From: Pachyseris speciosa | Taxonomy: Eukaryota; Cnidaria; Anthozoa; Scleractinia; Pachyseridae | Reading direction: 5' to 3' | NCBI GenBank assembly: GCA_016490735.1 | Contig: JAEMWC010000136.1 | Coordinates: 776,001 to 840,000, forward strand | Length of the DNA: 64,000 nt | Part shown: positions 11,365-23,811 of the stretch, in pieces | Layout of the letters: the number at the start of each line of letters is the position of its first letter | Position numbering within the stretch: position 1 is the first letter of the stretch | Notes under the pieces: model-generated | The model's input: only the letters and a program-made list of their open reading frames with translations | Databases searched by the model: none | Told to the model about the DNA's origin: nothing | Program-made: the position numbers and the translations under genes

Positions 11365-14053
11365 GTAGGAATATGGAAAAATATAAATTAGATTTTAATT
11401 TCGTTTCCTTAATTTACAGCGCTAAAAAGAAATGTCTCCCTCTTTGAAGTCGCTTGCCTTAGCTGCTTTCCAACTAATTTATTAATTTGCTACATTCTCT
11501 TACTTGTCAAGCAAGTATACCATGGTTATACAAGTGATCAAGATTTATTCATATTTTTCCAATACCGTTTATAAAAAAGCGAGTAAATACGAAGTTGCCG
11601 TACTTTGTGTTCTTATGGAGTTTTAACGAAAGTTCGGCCCGGAAAAATCTCTTAAGATATGAGATATTTCTCATCTCAGAAATACAATGGAATATTTAAT
11701 TGCCCAAATACCAGGTGATGTTTGGATTTCTCGTATCAAGTTCAGTAGATTTAGAACGCAGAATTTTTCTCATTTGTCTTCATTTTCTAAAAATTCAAAG
11801 CTTACTTTTAAGATCTGACTTTTGAAGAGTTTTGTTTGGTTTTAAAATTCAGTTAATTTTAGCCATGAAATTAAAAACTTTGCATTGTTTTTAAATAAGT
11901 AGAATAAAGGTTTAGTTACAGTGATAATGCCACGGAGAAAATAACTGGATAAAACGTTACCATGATATTTTAAAAAATACCAATTGGTATTCCAGTAACA
12001 TTTTCCAGTGATCCGAACGGGAAAATACTGAAAAGTCTTGGAGGATAGAAGGCTTTTTTATCCAGCCAGCCAAAGAAATTCCTCTTCAGTGCCATAGATT
12101 TCAATAAGTGGGAAGCTATAACATGAAAAGGATGCCCTAAATTCTTTTTCAATCTAGATACCTTTTGCTTTTTGTTTCGTGCCTTTTCTTTGTTTTTCAA
12201 TTAAAATGTTAGAATTAACTTATGTTAATTAGCCACGCGGTCAACTGATTACTGTTGTCGCGTTCACTCCTATGGTCGCACTTGACAAATACATTCGGGT
12301 AGAATTGTCTTAAAACATTTCAGAATTCGCTGGCGACATAATACTGAGAAACGTGAGGCCATATTGACCTTCCCTCGGACTTCCAAGAAGCAATTGGGAA
12401 TTGCAGTTTGCTACTTCTCTGATTCACCTACGCGGTTGTAATATTATGACAAAGGTAGTATAACGAGACCTGAATTCCTTTCCACATATTTTATTTTCAC
12501 TATGGCATTATGTTGATCATGTACAGATAGTTGCACTGCCTTCTCTAATACATTTTATTTTTCAAGTACATTCAACATTACTTGTGTTATGGATGTCTAG
12601 AAAATGACGAGGCAAAAAGGGACGACATAGAAAACCGACTACCTAGAAAACTATCCTAGGAGTTTGTGTTTCCTGATCATAGGTACGCTAGCTTGCATTA
12701 AATAACGGAGGATTTTTTTGCATAAACGTTAGTGGAATCTCGGTGAAATGTGAGGCGAAAAATATTCAGCCGAGTGAAATTTGTTTGCAAATACGTCAAA
12801 TGAAACAGAGACAGTACTATAAGAAAGAGAGTGAGGTTCCTGCGGTTAGTTTCACGTCACGCGAAGACCATAAAAACACAAGGTGAATCGACGTGATATA
12901 ATCCAACATGGCGGCTTTCTTGTTGTTTTTGTTGGCGATTGCGCAGAAACGCTGAAGTGAGCTTTGCGGATGAAACACGAAGAACGGTCTACATTTTAGA
13001 ATCGTACCTTCCAACGGGAGTCCGAGTAATTAATAGTTTGTTCTCAAGTTAGTATAATTTTCAAAAAGTTTCATTCTTCATTCAAAAGATGTACGGCAAT
13101 TATAATTTTCCGATTTTTTTTCTAAAGATCTCAGTTACGATTACAGTTAAGATGGAAATCTCACTTCTAAAACCATGTCTGAAGAAGACGATGATGTGTT
13201 TCAGGGAACAAATAGGGGACATAAATAGAAGAACATAAAACTATTACACGTTGGTAGATATTTGGCACAGGCAAATCTGGTGGGATAAGCCATTATTATT
13301 ACATTATTGGAAAGAAAAATGTATATAATGTCACTTTGTTCTTGGAACAAGACCTTAAGACCAGGTTTCCGACGGTAAGTTAGCTAAGGAAAAATTAGAC
13401 TTCTCTATGTTAGTTCCTTCGATCAATAGTCGCGCCTGTTCGCCAATTATGTATTTTTCTTAGGAAATTACCAGCGGGTAGGGATTGGTATAGTTAGTTT
13501 TTATATTCATGGTGTGGGTTGGGTTGGGTGATACACCTTGTAGGGGACTTAATGTTCTATTGTGTTGTCACCTGCCTTTGTTGGCAGATTGATTAAATAA
13601 AATAAAAATAATAAAATAATTTGCCTCCCTGACGTCCTGAACCACCCTCCAATAATGGACGAAAAGGTCTTTATGGCCGGTGCAAAGGTTGCCAACAAAA
13701 TGGCGGCCGCTTCTTTGCGTTTTCGGAGTGTCTGCGAGGAGGATTTAGATGATAACTTACTTGTTTAGTTTTGAACGACTTGTAGATTTATACTAAAACA
13801 ATTAGATTATTCGCTCTGGATTTATATGCGGGCGTGCACGCGATAGAAATTGCGAGCTTATAAACTAATTGTTAAGTGGAGTGTTGTTGTGAGTTATTGG
13901 CAGTTGTCGGATGTTGTTGTTTCAGCTGACAAAAATTCCCAACACGTTGTTCAAACGCACGCAACATGTTAGACCCGGCAATCCTGTGAGCGCTTGCACA
14001 AACCTTAATTTTTTTCCCACAGAAGGAAAATATTTCATTCTTTTGTTAATCAG
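11365..14053. other. Upstream flank of the PaxA-like gene
   Basis: No clear coding exon. The missing 5' coding exon of the Pax gene must lie here or beyond: the first identified exon starts with two bases that complete a split codon, so a donor in phase 1 is required. A donor at 13375 (GACG followed by GTAAGT) is strong, but the short frame before it from ATG 13328 ends in phase 2 and does not fit. At 13550-13618 a T/A-rich stretch ends in (AATAAA)-like repeats and looks like a retroposon 3' tail. Confidence 0.4.
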
Positions 14054-16922
14054 GACCGGGTGGAGTCAACCAACTTGGAGGTGTATTTGTCAATGGCCGA
14101 CCATTGCCCGACTACATGCGACACCGAATTGTTGAGTTGGCACACTGCGGCGTCCGACCTTCGGAGATCTCTCGGCAACTGCTCGTGTCCCACGGCTGCG
14201 TCAGCAAAATTCTCGGCAGATATTACGAGACAGGTTCGGTTAGACCCGGAGCGATCGGAGGTAGCAAGCCCAAAGTCGCGACTCCTCGCGTGGTGTCAAA
14301 GATTCTCGCGTACAAAGAGGACAATCCGTGTATATTTGCATGGGAGATCAGGAATAACCTGCTTAGTGATGGAGTGTGTGACAAGAGCAATGTGCCCAGT
14401 GTAAGCTCCATTAATAGGATTCTGCGCAATGCGGCGGCCGAGAAAGAGCAGCGCGTGGCGCAAGAGAAGGCAAAACAGCATGTGCAGCACCTTCAACAGC
14501 AGATCCCGAACGCCACCCAGCTGAATGGTTTCCAGGCTCAGATCGGGTTCGCTATTCCACCTAACGCGCAGACAGGACTACCAACCAGTCTTCAAACACT
14601 TCAGCAACAACTGCCCACTGCGCAGCCCGTACCTCAACCTCCTACACCTGTAGAGAAACCCTCCCATGCTCAAGAGGTCGTGCAGAACGTGGATAAGACA
14701 GACAATGATCACCGTGGCACACCTCATAACGGTAATAACAATGGTACATCACATCTTTCTTAATTTGTAACTACCTTCAAAGTTCTGTGACCTCCAATTT
14801 TTAATGATGGTTTCTCTCAGTTGAAGCGAGACACTGTATTGAATTTCCTCACTTTCTTGGTCAGAATGAAACGCTTTATGGAACGATAGCGAAACAAATA
14901 CGAGATAAATGTTTCAAGGAAACGAAAGCCCATGCCATGAGCTACTGAATTTTCAAAACATTAAAAGTTGATTTCAAATTTTAGCAAGTCGGTAATGGCA
15001 AGGGAAGATTTTCGTGCTGTAATTTCCTTTACTTGAGCCAAAGGCATAAACTGATGATGCATTTGTACTGACCTGGTGATGAACAACACATTTTTGGTTT
15101 TTTAGTTGGTAGGCCAAATAAAAACTCACTTGAGTGGTGCAGTTTCTCAGGTAAACCAATCTCATAAAATCCCTTTCTGCTCACCCCCACCCCCCTCATT
15201 CCTTCCCCTGTCCACTCCCCCTGTTGGAGTGTTTGATTTTGAGTTGTTTTAGGTTTAAACCTCACTGTAACAAATGTACCTTTAAAATGCCCCTACTCTA
15301 CCAGGCACGGATCAGAATGGAAAACCAGAAACCGAAATCAAACAAAATGGTCACAAAGAAGGCGAGAACGGAACACTGAGTGAAGACAGAAAGCGCAAAT
15401 ATAACGATACACCAGTTAATGGAGAACATAACGGCGAGGATGTAAAGAAGGAAGGTGACGCAACAACAGACGTGAATGGTAACGAAGGACCGGACGCTAA
15501 GAAGAAGAAGCTTGAATACATGGAAAATGGTCACAAGAATGAAATGGTAAAGAAAATAACACTAGGAAATAGTTTATAGTTATCTAGTTATGTACAGCTA
15601 TTCACCTTAGTTCCACTGCTTGTGTCAAATCTGCATCTATTTACCCACTCAAGCTCGCCCTTTGAAACTCGGTTTGGTATCTAAAAAGAGCTTTTAGCAG
15701 GCAAGTGGCAAGCACTTCTTACCTAGATTGGCGATTGTTTAGAGAAACACGAGTAATTTTAGTCCACATCTAAGCTGTTCGAAGTACCTAATACAAACAA
15801 AATTGCCTTGCACTCACGAGTTTCTTGTTTAAGCGTGGCAGTGCAAATCATTTTCATGATGGTCTCCGTTTGCTCAAGAACGGCCCCCTGATCTCAAAAA
15901 CGTCCTTTTCTTAATAACGTAGCGTCCCAAAACTTTTGATCAAGAAACTATTTATAACCTGCATTCGTATTCCTCGTTCAGTGTTGATATCATTATATTT
16001 TTTCACTTAGCCCGTGTACACTCGTGTGTCTCCAACATGGATCAAATACAATCCGGTGATTCCAAGTGGATTTGCCATCGCAAGCAGTCTGAACGGATTG
16101 AATGCAATCGCTGGTGATCTCAACGGTTTGAATGTTAATATGAACGGAATGGGAGGCCTGAACGGTGTCAATGGATTGGGCGGAGTGGGAGCGATGAATG
16201 GATTAAACGGTATCGCACAGATGAACGCCGTAAATGGAATGAATGGGATAAATGGAATGGGAAATGGATTGGGGAATGGAATGGGAATTATGAATGGCGG
16301 CAACGCCATCAATGGAATCAGTGGTATCGCTGGCATTAGCACTATCAATGGTATTAACACGTTAAGTAACATCAGCTGTCACAATGTGAACGGGATGAAC
16401 GCTATCAATAGTATGCATTCAATGAACGGTCTGAGTGGACACAGTAATGGTGGGTTGGCTCATCCTGGGATGGAACAAGACCGACCACTAGGGCACGGGC
16501 AAAACGGAATCAATGGACACACAGAAAACGTTCATTGGTCCCCACCGTATCCAATGGTTTGCCTACCAGATTCAAACAACACCAACGGAATGACTCAAAC
16601 CAATGGAATAAATAAACAGGATTCATTTCCACCACAGATTGCATTCCAGATCACCAACACACCCAGACCAGAGCTTCACAACAATTCTACTAATTCCACC
16701 ACGGTCTGCACATCGGTTTTTGCGCCAATCACCACGGCAACTCCAAGGAACCCTTCTCTTACTATGGCCAATCCACTGACCAATGGCATCCAGGCTATGC
16801 AATTCTCTCGGCCAATGGCGACCGAGTTTACTCAGCCAATCATGAAGATCATGGCGCCGGCCACTTTTCTGCCGCTGAGACCGTCGGGAATGGCTTCTCT
16901 TGATACCATCACACATGGATAA
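14054..16922 (+). CDS. PaxA: PaxA / Pox-neuro-like paired-domain transcription factor (5' exon missing)
   Basis: DNA-binding transcription factor of the Pax family. Exons: 14054-14731, 15305-15546 and 16011-16922 (stop included). Phases agree: the first exon starts with two bases of a split codon, the junction at 14731/15305 splits a Gly codon, and the next is phase 0. Together they encode about 610 residues. The first exon carries a complete paired domain (about 14059-14430), from the [17 protein letters not shown] turn and first helix-turn-helix through the linker to the second helix-turn-helix ending SSINRILRN. This is closest to the Pox-neuro/Pax-A type. Neither homeodomain nor octapeptide is visible in the later exons, which fits Pax-A. 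The rest is Gln/Pro-rich, then Lys/Glu-rich with a basic KKKK stretch, then strongly Asn-Gly-rich (about 16080-16450). The acceptor at 14053 is forced by an in-frame stop at 14047. The start codon lies in an upstream exon that I could not place. An ATTAAA at 16962 may be the poly(A) signal. Confidence 0.88.
16080..16450 (+). repeat. Asn-Gly (xNG) low-complexity coding repeat in the PaxA tail
   Basis: Within the last Pax exon, the motif AAT/AAC-GG(N) recurs every few codons, giving runs such as [16 protein letters not shown] and GNGLGNGM. The repeat is irregular in spacing and uses mixed codons, so it is held at the protein level and is not a young microsatellite. Asn-Gly pairs also occur in the two upstream exons. 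A long frame on the opposite strand (16007-16372) is only its mirror image. Confidence 0.8.
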
Positions 16923-17319
16923 ACAGATGCATTGAATTCATTTTGTCAAGGATAGTCTCACATTAAAACCGAATCCGTCCACTGGCCAGTCAGTGTGTCA
17001 AACAGTTAGGACACAATGGACGGTGAACTCATATTATTTATTCAACCATTCACCTGATACTTGTGAGGTTAACCTACCTTTCATTCAAATACTCAAAAAG
17101 GCTTCAAGAACCGTCACGAGAATGAAAAACGTAATCGTTCCCAACATCCGCCATACAGCATATGAAGAAACTTCTAAGTACATTATAAGGGATGGTTTCA
17201 TCTTATCCTATATTATTTATTCAAACATGTTTACGTAATCTTTTTTTGTCTGCAGTCTTCGAAACACAAGTGGTAAGTGTTATTGGGTAGTCTGAGTTTA
17301 TGATGACAAACTTTCTTAA

Positions 17320-17814
17320 AGAGCACATGAATCGAAAATTAACTACCAGCTTTTTTATCGTTTTTAGATAGCTTATAATCCCCATATTTCATTTTCAGTC
17401 GTCTCCCTCCTTTTGTGACAAGGGTTTACCATTTGTAGGGTTCAAAACTTCCCGCTGTGGACTGAAATTTGAGACATTTTGCGCGCGGCCAAAAGGTCTC
17501 TGTGACGTAATTCGTGTGTAATGTTCAAGCGTGAAACATATCTGAGAAGGCGAAAAAGCTTAAACCTGGAAAGTTTTGCGCAGCTGGCGGCCCTGGTAGT
17601 GAACTCACAAAAACGGAGATACGCACTCGACTTAGTGCACACGAATGACGTTATGACTAGTCACCAGACCCCAGATCTTTGTCTAGAATTTTAGAATTAA
17701 AATAAGTTCCAGCTACTTTTAGTTAATTATTTTCACCTCAAAATGTTTCTTAAGACAACAATTTTCTTATTGGAGGAAAAAAAACTGGCTTTGAAATTTC
17801 GATTCATGTGCACT
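17320..17814. mobile_element. TTAA-flanked MITE
   Basis: The ends are inverted copies of one another: AGAGCACATGAATCGAAAATT at the left (17320 on), and at the right the complement of AGTGCACATGAATCGAAATT. TTAA sits on both sides (17316-17319 and 17815-17818). This is the target duplication expected of piggyBac or Kolobok-type elements. The interior of about 495 bp has no transposase. Another TTAA element with a similar end is at 28276-28610. Confidence 0.65.
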
Positions 17815-17818
17815 TTAA

Positions 17819-20045
17819 GGCTATTCACTATGGACCAAGAGAAGAAAAAGGGGGTTGTCGCACGACCTGTTAGGCGGCAACTATAATATCAGAACCAGTC
17901 GTTACCCGCTGTGGTCATTGATAAGCAAAGTGCACAATACTATTAATCGCTTGATCAAGGAAAAAAAATATTTACCCAACAGAGAATTCAGTTCCCAGTC
18001 AGTACACCTTACCATAACGGAAAGAAATTTGAAAGTAGATTTTATGTAACTGAAAGTTTGTTTCACATTGAAACAAGTGTGAGAATTCCGATTAAATCAA
18101 CAAGGCTAGACTAAGAAGGATGGTCAATTCAAATACTGAAAGAAATATCACGTTTATTCGGTGTCTAGTTAAATTTACGTTAATTAAATGGCAATGTTAA
18201 GATAATGGTCCAATTTATTTAACAACAACATGTACAGGCCACTCCACAGAAAATTTCATTTCCATAGAAAATTTCATTGCGTTTTACTGTAGATTGTCAG
18301 CAAGGTTCGACAAAGACTACAACTCCAAAGTTGATTTTCTGAGGCAGTGATTAGCTGGACTAAATGACAGAGCATAATGGGTTTAATTTTAGTGGGGCTG
18401 TGTTGGTAAAAAATGTTTTCGATGATTGGGAAAAGAGTAGAATTCTAAATATATTCTTTTTGGAGTACTCATGATAGGTCGCGAACAGGCGCCTCCTATG
18501 GGCCTCAGATTGGGAAAGTTAAAATTATCTGATCTAAACAACACATAAAGGCTTACTCTTCAAGTCACCTTACAGCGCACGTTTCACTTACTGTGCACAG
18601 GGAATAGCCCTTAGTTGAGCTCATGAAATGCGAAGGATCATGTGACCAGAAAAGCCAATCACCGGAAAGCTTTCCTTTGAGGAAATCGATGACACAGTTG
18701 GATTCAAAGTTGATTTTCCAGTTGCCCTCTGTTCAACACTTATGTACAGCTAAATCAGGGCGGGTGGGAGAAGTGTAAATTTTCGATCTTGCGACAGCCG
18801 TTTAATTGCTTAACCCTCTCTAATGGGCATGAAATAAGACAGACGCAGCCTCAAGTTTAGGTCACTGGTTCCAAGACCTTCAATTTACACTCTAATTCTC
18901 CCTGAACTGTTTGTAGAAACGTACGTAACCCTTTGCTACAATTAGATTTAGACAGCCCAACCACAGCGTCATGCTAGGCATGTCGGATAATTTGGCGGCA
19001 AGCCCGCTAGGGATCTGGACTGAGATGTAAAAAGTGTTTATCAAGAGAGAATATATTTTTCCATATCATATTATATACGCTGTTTTAATTTAATGTTCTC
19101 ATAGAACGATATTCTAGGTAATTGCGATATTACTTGCCTTGTTAATATATATTTACGTGGTACAAATCACATAATGTTATTCTTCTCATTACTTGCAATT
19201 GTCTTATTTTTTAAATACATATTTACTTTTAAAAAATACATGGTTTTTGAACTTTTTTCAGAGTCTCTGTCTCCACACGTACAAAAAGTGATTGGCACCT
19301 GTAAACTCATATCAAAGGCGTAGAATATATTTAAGCTGTCGTTCACAATACTAAATCAAGAGAAAATAATCTCGAAAATGAAATACCCAAGAAAATGTAT
19401 AACCAGCTCGAAATAATTGCACATTGAAAAAAGTTCAAGAATTATGTGGTTATTTATCATTGTTGAAGCAACTTTAGTTTATTTGAGCAAAAAATGTAGA
19501 TTTTAATTTTGAATAGAGCAGCCAAATTGGTTGTGTAATCTTTAAGACGATATGTGACGTGTAAAGACCATTGAAGAACAACAATAAAAAATATGTTAAG
19601 ATCATTACATTGACATTGGAAATACAACACACGTAGCTTTCCGTGTCCGCTTCTCGAACAAGGCTGTAAATTTTACTAAGTAATTTTTAGGCGCCTAGTT
19701 ACGATTTTATGGCGGGTCAACACCGGCCCTCGGGTTGCCACAGACCGACCTGCCTTATAAAAAAAAAATGTGTATGTACTACCGACAATTTAATTCCTGG
19801 ATCCATAAACCTAAATATGATCACAGTGTTAACCCAAAGAACCTTGATTTTTTTATTGATTTTTAGAATCGTTAGCAATTGATGGGTTAAATGGGCAAGT
19901 TGTACTTTATATGGCTCAGAAAGTAATCGGAAAGTTCGAGAAACCTGTTTGACCTTGTACAGCATAACAAACAACATCACAGAAAAGTACCCCATCCAGC
20001 TAGCTCTCGCACATACATGCAAATATATTCTACAGTAGACAGCAT
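17819..20045. other. Intergenic, no gene seen
   Basis: AT-rich sequence with no convincing exon. The short frames at 17855-18049 (+) and 19717-20022 (-) show no recognisable motif. Confidence 0.4.
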
Positions 20046-20047
20046 CA

Positions 20048-20165
20048 GGGCCCAGTTGCTCGAAGCATGGTTAGCGCTAACCCGGGTTAAATACCATGAC
20101 AACTTAGGCTTTAATACATCTTAACCAATGGTTAGCGCCAACCATGCTTCGAGCAACTCAGCCCA
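20048..20165. mobile_element. Small palindromic MITE
   Basis: The left arm (GCCCAGTTGCTCGAAGCATG, then GTTAGCGCTAACC) is matched by an inverted right arm (GGTTAGCGCCAACCATGCTT, then CGAGCAACTCAGCCC), with about 45 bp between. The whole unit is about 118 bp and could fold as a hairpin. A fragment of the same arm (CAAAGCATGGTTAGCG) occurs at about 31097-31112. Confidence 0.7.
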
Positions 20166-20269
20166 GGTGTATGAGTGTTTTGTGTTCAAAGGTTTATTAC
20201 CGAACTAAAAACCGAAGTTTGAACCCAGGGTTTCAGTTGATGAGCGAATAGGATACGAAAACAGTGTTA

Positions 20270-22130
20270 AACGGGTGCTGCCACGATCAAATTGGTTAAA
20301 TTGCGAGGAAGCACTTTTTCCATTCCATGAACGGTCCGTGAAACACGAAAAGGTAGATTTCAGATTATTTCTTAGACGGAAAAGAAACTAGTATTATTTT
20401 ATGGCGATGTTCCCTAAACACAATCACGAGACTTGAAAAAGTAAACTTACCGTAAAAGCTCTATTAACCCCCCCCCCCCCCCCCTAGCCATCTCTAATTA
20501 GCCCCCCGTTTGGAAGTCGGTTTTTCTAAATAGCCCCCCTCTCTTTAATACCCCCAACTCCCACCCCCCCGCCCCTCTTTGGGACATGAGATTTTGTAAT
20601 TAGTCCCTCCTATTCCCTCTTACATAATACACTTCATGCGGCTCAATTGGTTAGTTTTTAAAGAAACATACACTGCTCTTTATTAAATATTAAAGTTTAA
20701 CTGCACACTTTTTTTAGTTAGTTTTTTTTTTAACAAAAAAAACTATTTTAAGACGAAACGGCATGTTTAAGATTTGAAATAAGCCCCACCTCTCTATTAA
20801 GCCCCCCTCTCTCATAAGCCCCCGTTAATGAGGCGTGAAATGAAATAAGCCCCCCGGGGACTTAACCCTTTGACTCCTACACCGGCCAAAACCGGCCATG
20901 CAGAACCAAGTCCCTTGTACCACTTGCATCATCAGTTTTGATGCTCGCAGACAACTATACCATGTAACATGTGATGCTCGCAGACAACTATGCCATGTAT
21001 CATGTGTAGGGAGAAGAGATCTTTCAAACCATACCCAAATGAGCACGATTCCGTTAAACAGGCCGGAGAAAACACAGACAAAAAAAACAAGTAACGTTGA
21101 CCCGAAAATTTGAGTGAACATCTTGTTCCACTACCCACCTGCACTTCCTACCATCTAATCCTACGATCCTAAACGTTTTCCCCAAATCTTTTCCCACCGA
21201 AAGGAAGCCCAGAAAATGCCCAGCAAGAGAGAAAGAAAGCGAGGCAAGAAAAGCAAAAGAAAAGGGGAGGAGAGGAAGTGAAAGGTAGAAGGCGGGGGGG
21301 GGGGGGGGGTGAAACTTTTCAACCCTACGGATGACGTTGAGCATGCGCTTTAGATACCTCTAAATTCTTGGAGGTAGATCACGTGACAAGCAGGTTAAAA
21401 ACCGGTTTAAACGAGTTTGTCAACTCAAGCACATCTATTTTTTTACTGACTTGCTGTGCACAAATGAGCCTGCATGAGATTTACGTCATAATCTCTACAG
21501 TAACTTGATTACGATGTAGCGCATACTCAATGGGAAATGTAAGGGGCTCGTGGCAGGGGAAGTAAACAAGCCGACTACGCGAAATACAAGAGACGCGAAC
21601 GACTTCGTACATGCTAAAAGACTTGCCAGAAAGAAACCTCTGCTAGCAGGGTATGTGTAGCCATAGGTCAGCCGCAAATAGTTTCAATGCACATAACAAG
21701 TACTAATTGTAAGAAAACTGCGAATTTTTTTTAAAAGTTCTATTGTTGCACATCCATATTAAGTGCTTTGTAGGAAAACTGCGTATTTTTAATATTCAGT
21801 TGTTGCAAACGCACGTTTGGGTTCAGATCCAAATTAGGCGACAGTGCCCCTTTAAAGAGGTACTGACACGGCAATTCTTGTTATATGTTTGTTCAAATTG
21901 CGCGAAGTACATTTTCTAACACGCAAAAGGCCCGTTTAACACTAAGAGATAGATTTCAAATGATTTCTTGGAAGGAAACGAAATGAATATTATTTTAAGG
22001 CCATTTTTTTCAAGGTACACTGAAAAAACATGAAAAAGTTAGCCCAACTCTTTCGAGTTGCAATCCATTTTCTCCTCCCCATGTGTCGCCATAAGTCAGC
22101 CACAAATAGTCGCAATGCACATAACAACTG
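20270..22130. repeat. Diverged direct repeats and C-rich repeat block
   Basis: Two related segments lie in the same direction: about 20275-20430 and about 21845-22040. They share a TAGATTTCA(G/A)AT(T/G)ATTTCTT core and a TATTATTTTA(T/A)GGC motif. A 40-bp motif (GCCATAGGTCAGCC...) occurs at about 21659-21700 and again at about 22088-22130. Between them, 20460-20860 carries a poly-C run and repeated TAAGCCCCC motifs, and 20938-21003 has two tandem copies of a ~32-bp unit. A poly-G run lies at 21293-21309. No coding sequence seen. Confidence 0.5.
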
Positions 22131-22201
22131 AGATGACAAGGAAGGAAGTTTGAAAATAGTGATAAGACTGAGTCACAAATGATCGATTCTTGGGGCAATA
22201 A

Positions 22202-22207
22202 TTTATT
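22202..22207 (-). promoter_or_regulatory. Putative poly(A) signal of the CHID1 gene
   Basis: On the - strand AATAAA lies about 55 nt after the CHID1 stop codon, the usual place for a cleavage and polyadenylation signal. Confidence 0.4.
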
Positions 22208-22262
22208 TCTAGGGAATGCATTACACCAAAGGCGGGTAAATCTGACAAAACGAATAATACAT

Positions 22263-23182
22263 TTAGAATAGGTCGTAAAAGTAATCCAGTCCTTGTCCAA
22301 TCTCCCAAATGGAGATGCCCACTTCCAGATCCCTGGCAAGGTCCAGTCGAACTTGTATGGACTAAGAAATGGAAATACAACAACCAAGAACAAAACATTT
22401 AAGCATACGAATTTTCTCGCCAAGATCTTAAAGAGACCATGTCATGGCAACTTTTACGTTTTTGAGGTCAAATTAAAACCAAGGACCATTGCTTACAACC
22501 AAAATACCAAACAAACAACAACTGCAGAGACATCAAGCTATTTTCTCAAAAGGCGATGCGATTCATGTTGTTAGGAAGCAAATTTAATCAAAGAAATCCA
22601 TCAAATATTTCTAACGGGCAATTCTACCTCAATAACAAACAAACCTGACCATTTAGGTCGGTGCAGCAAAGTGGGAAAAAACGATACAAATCACTTTTAC
22701 TACCCTGTAGCAGAGGTCACACCCATGCATGGCTACAAGCTCAGGTCAAATACGATCAATAGTAACAAGGCATGAAACAGAAATAAATATAATAAACATT
22801 TCAAATAAAGAGCACGGTGAAAATTTGTTAATACATTGTACCTTTCATCGAGGGCACAGTAGTGCATGAATTATAGTATTATTATAGTAGTGTACTTTAT
22901 ACCTGTAATTCAGTTTTGAACAGCAATGGAAATCAGTATACAACGACATAGGGTACTATTTTCGCCATCCTACCTTCAGTGTTGGGTAAAACACAACATG
23001 GCTTGATCCAGCAGCGCTGCATATTGATAAAGACAAAGATTTCAAATGTGGAGATCGATGAAAATTTGTCTTTAAATTTACTGGGAAGCAGGGATGGCAC
23101 AGTGGTGAGAGCACTCGCCTACCACCAAAGTAGCCCGGGCTCGATTCCCAGACTCTACGTCATATGTGGGTTGAATTTGTCA

Positions 23183-23216
<34 letters not shown>

Positions 23217-23757
23217 CGGGTACTCCGGTTTTCCCCTCTCCTCAAAAACCAACACTTCTCATTTGATCCGGAATGCTCGGGCGTTTAGTACATGAGCTCC
23301 CGGCTCGGGAGATTGGGCAACCACTCCCACGCTATCGAGCTTAAATAAATTGATTTGATTTGATTTGAAGAAAGACTCGATCGCTTGATCATAGATATTA
23401 CTCACGTAAACTTAAATGAATGTTCAGCGACACCATCCTCCCAGCTAAGTTTTTCCGTTTTGTGTTTGGTCAGCAGTTCGATATATCTGGTAAGAGAAAG
23501 CATTAACGAGTACGCAGTTTGCAAAACAAAAAATTTACAAATATGATATCGTCCACTCTACTTGACAACTCAAAAAGCTTGTTGCTGAAAACACAAGGAA
23601 GAATCCCAGAATGGCATTAACAAAGCGAGGAAAAGACAAGTTAGCATAATACTGTATGTCTAGGAAAAGTGATGTTGAAAGCCTAAGCAGAAGAAAAAAG
23701 AAAACAGAATAAATGAGAGCGCTTTTCAATTGAGTGTCGAAAGGAATTCGCGTTTGC

Positions 23758-23811
<54 letters not shown>

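Noticed and set aside
16007..16372. A 121-codon - strand frame with a regular Pro/Ile/Phe pattern
   Set aside because: It is the mirror of the Asn-Gly repeat in the PaxA exon; the pattern comes from the repeat on the other strand.
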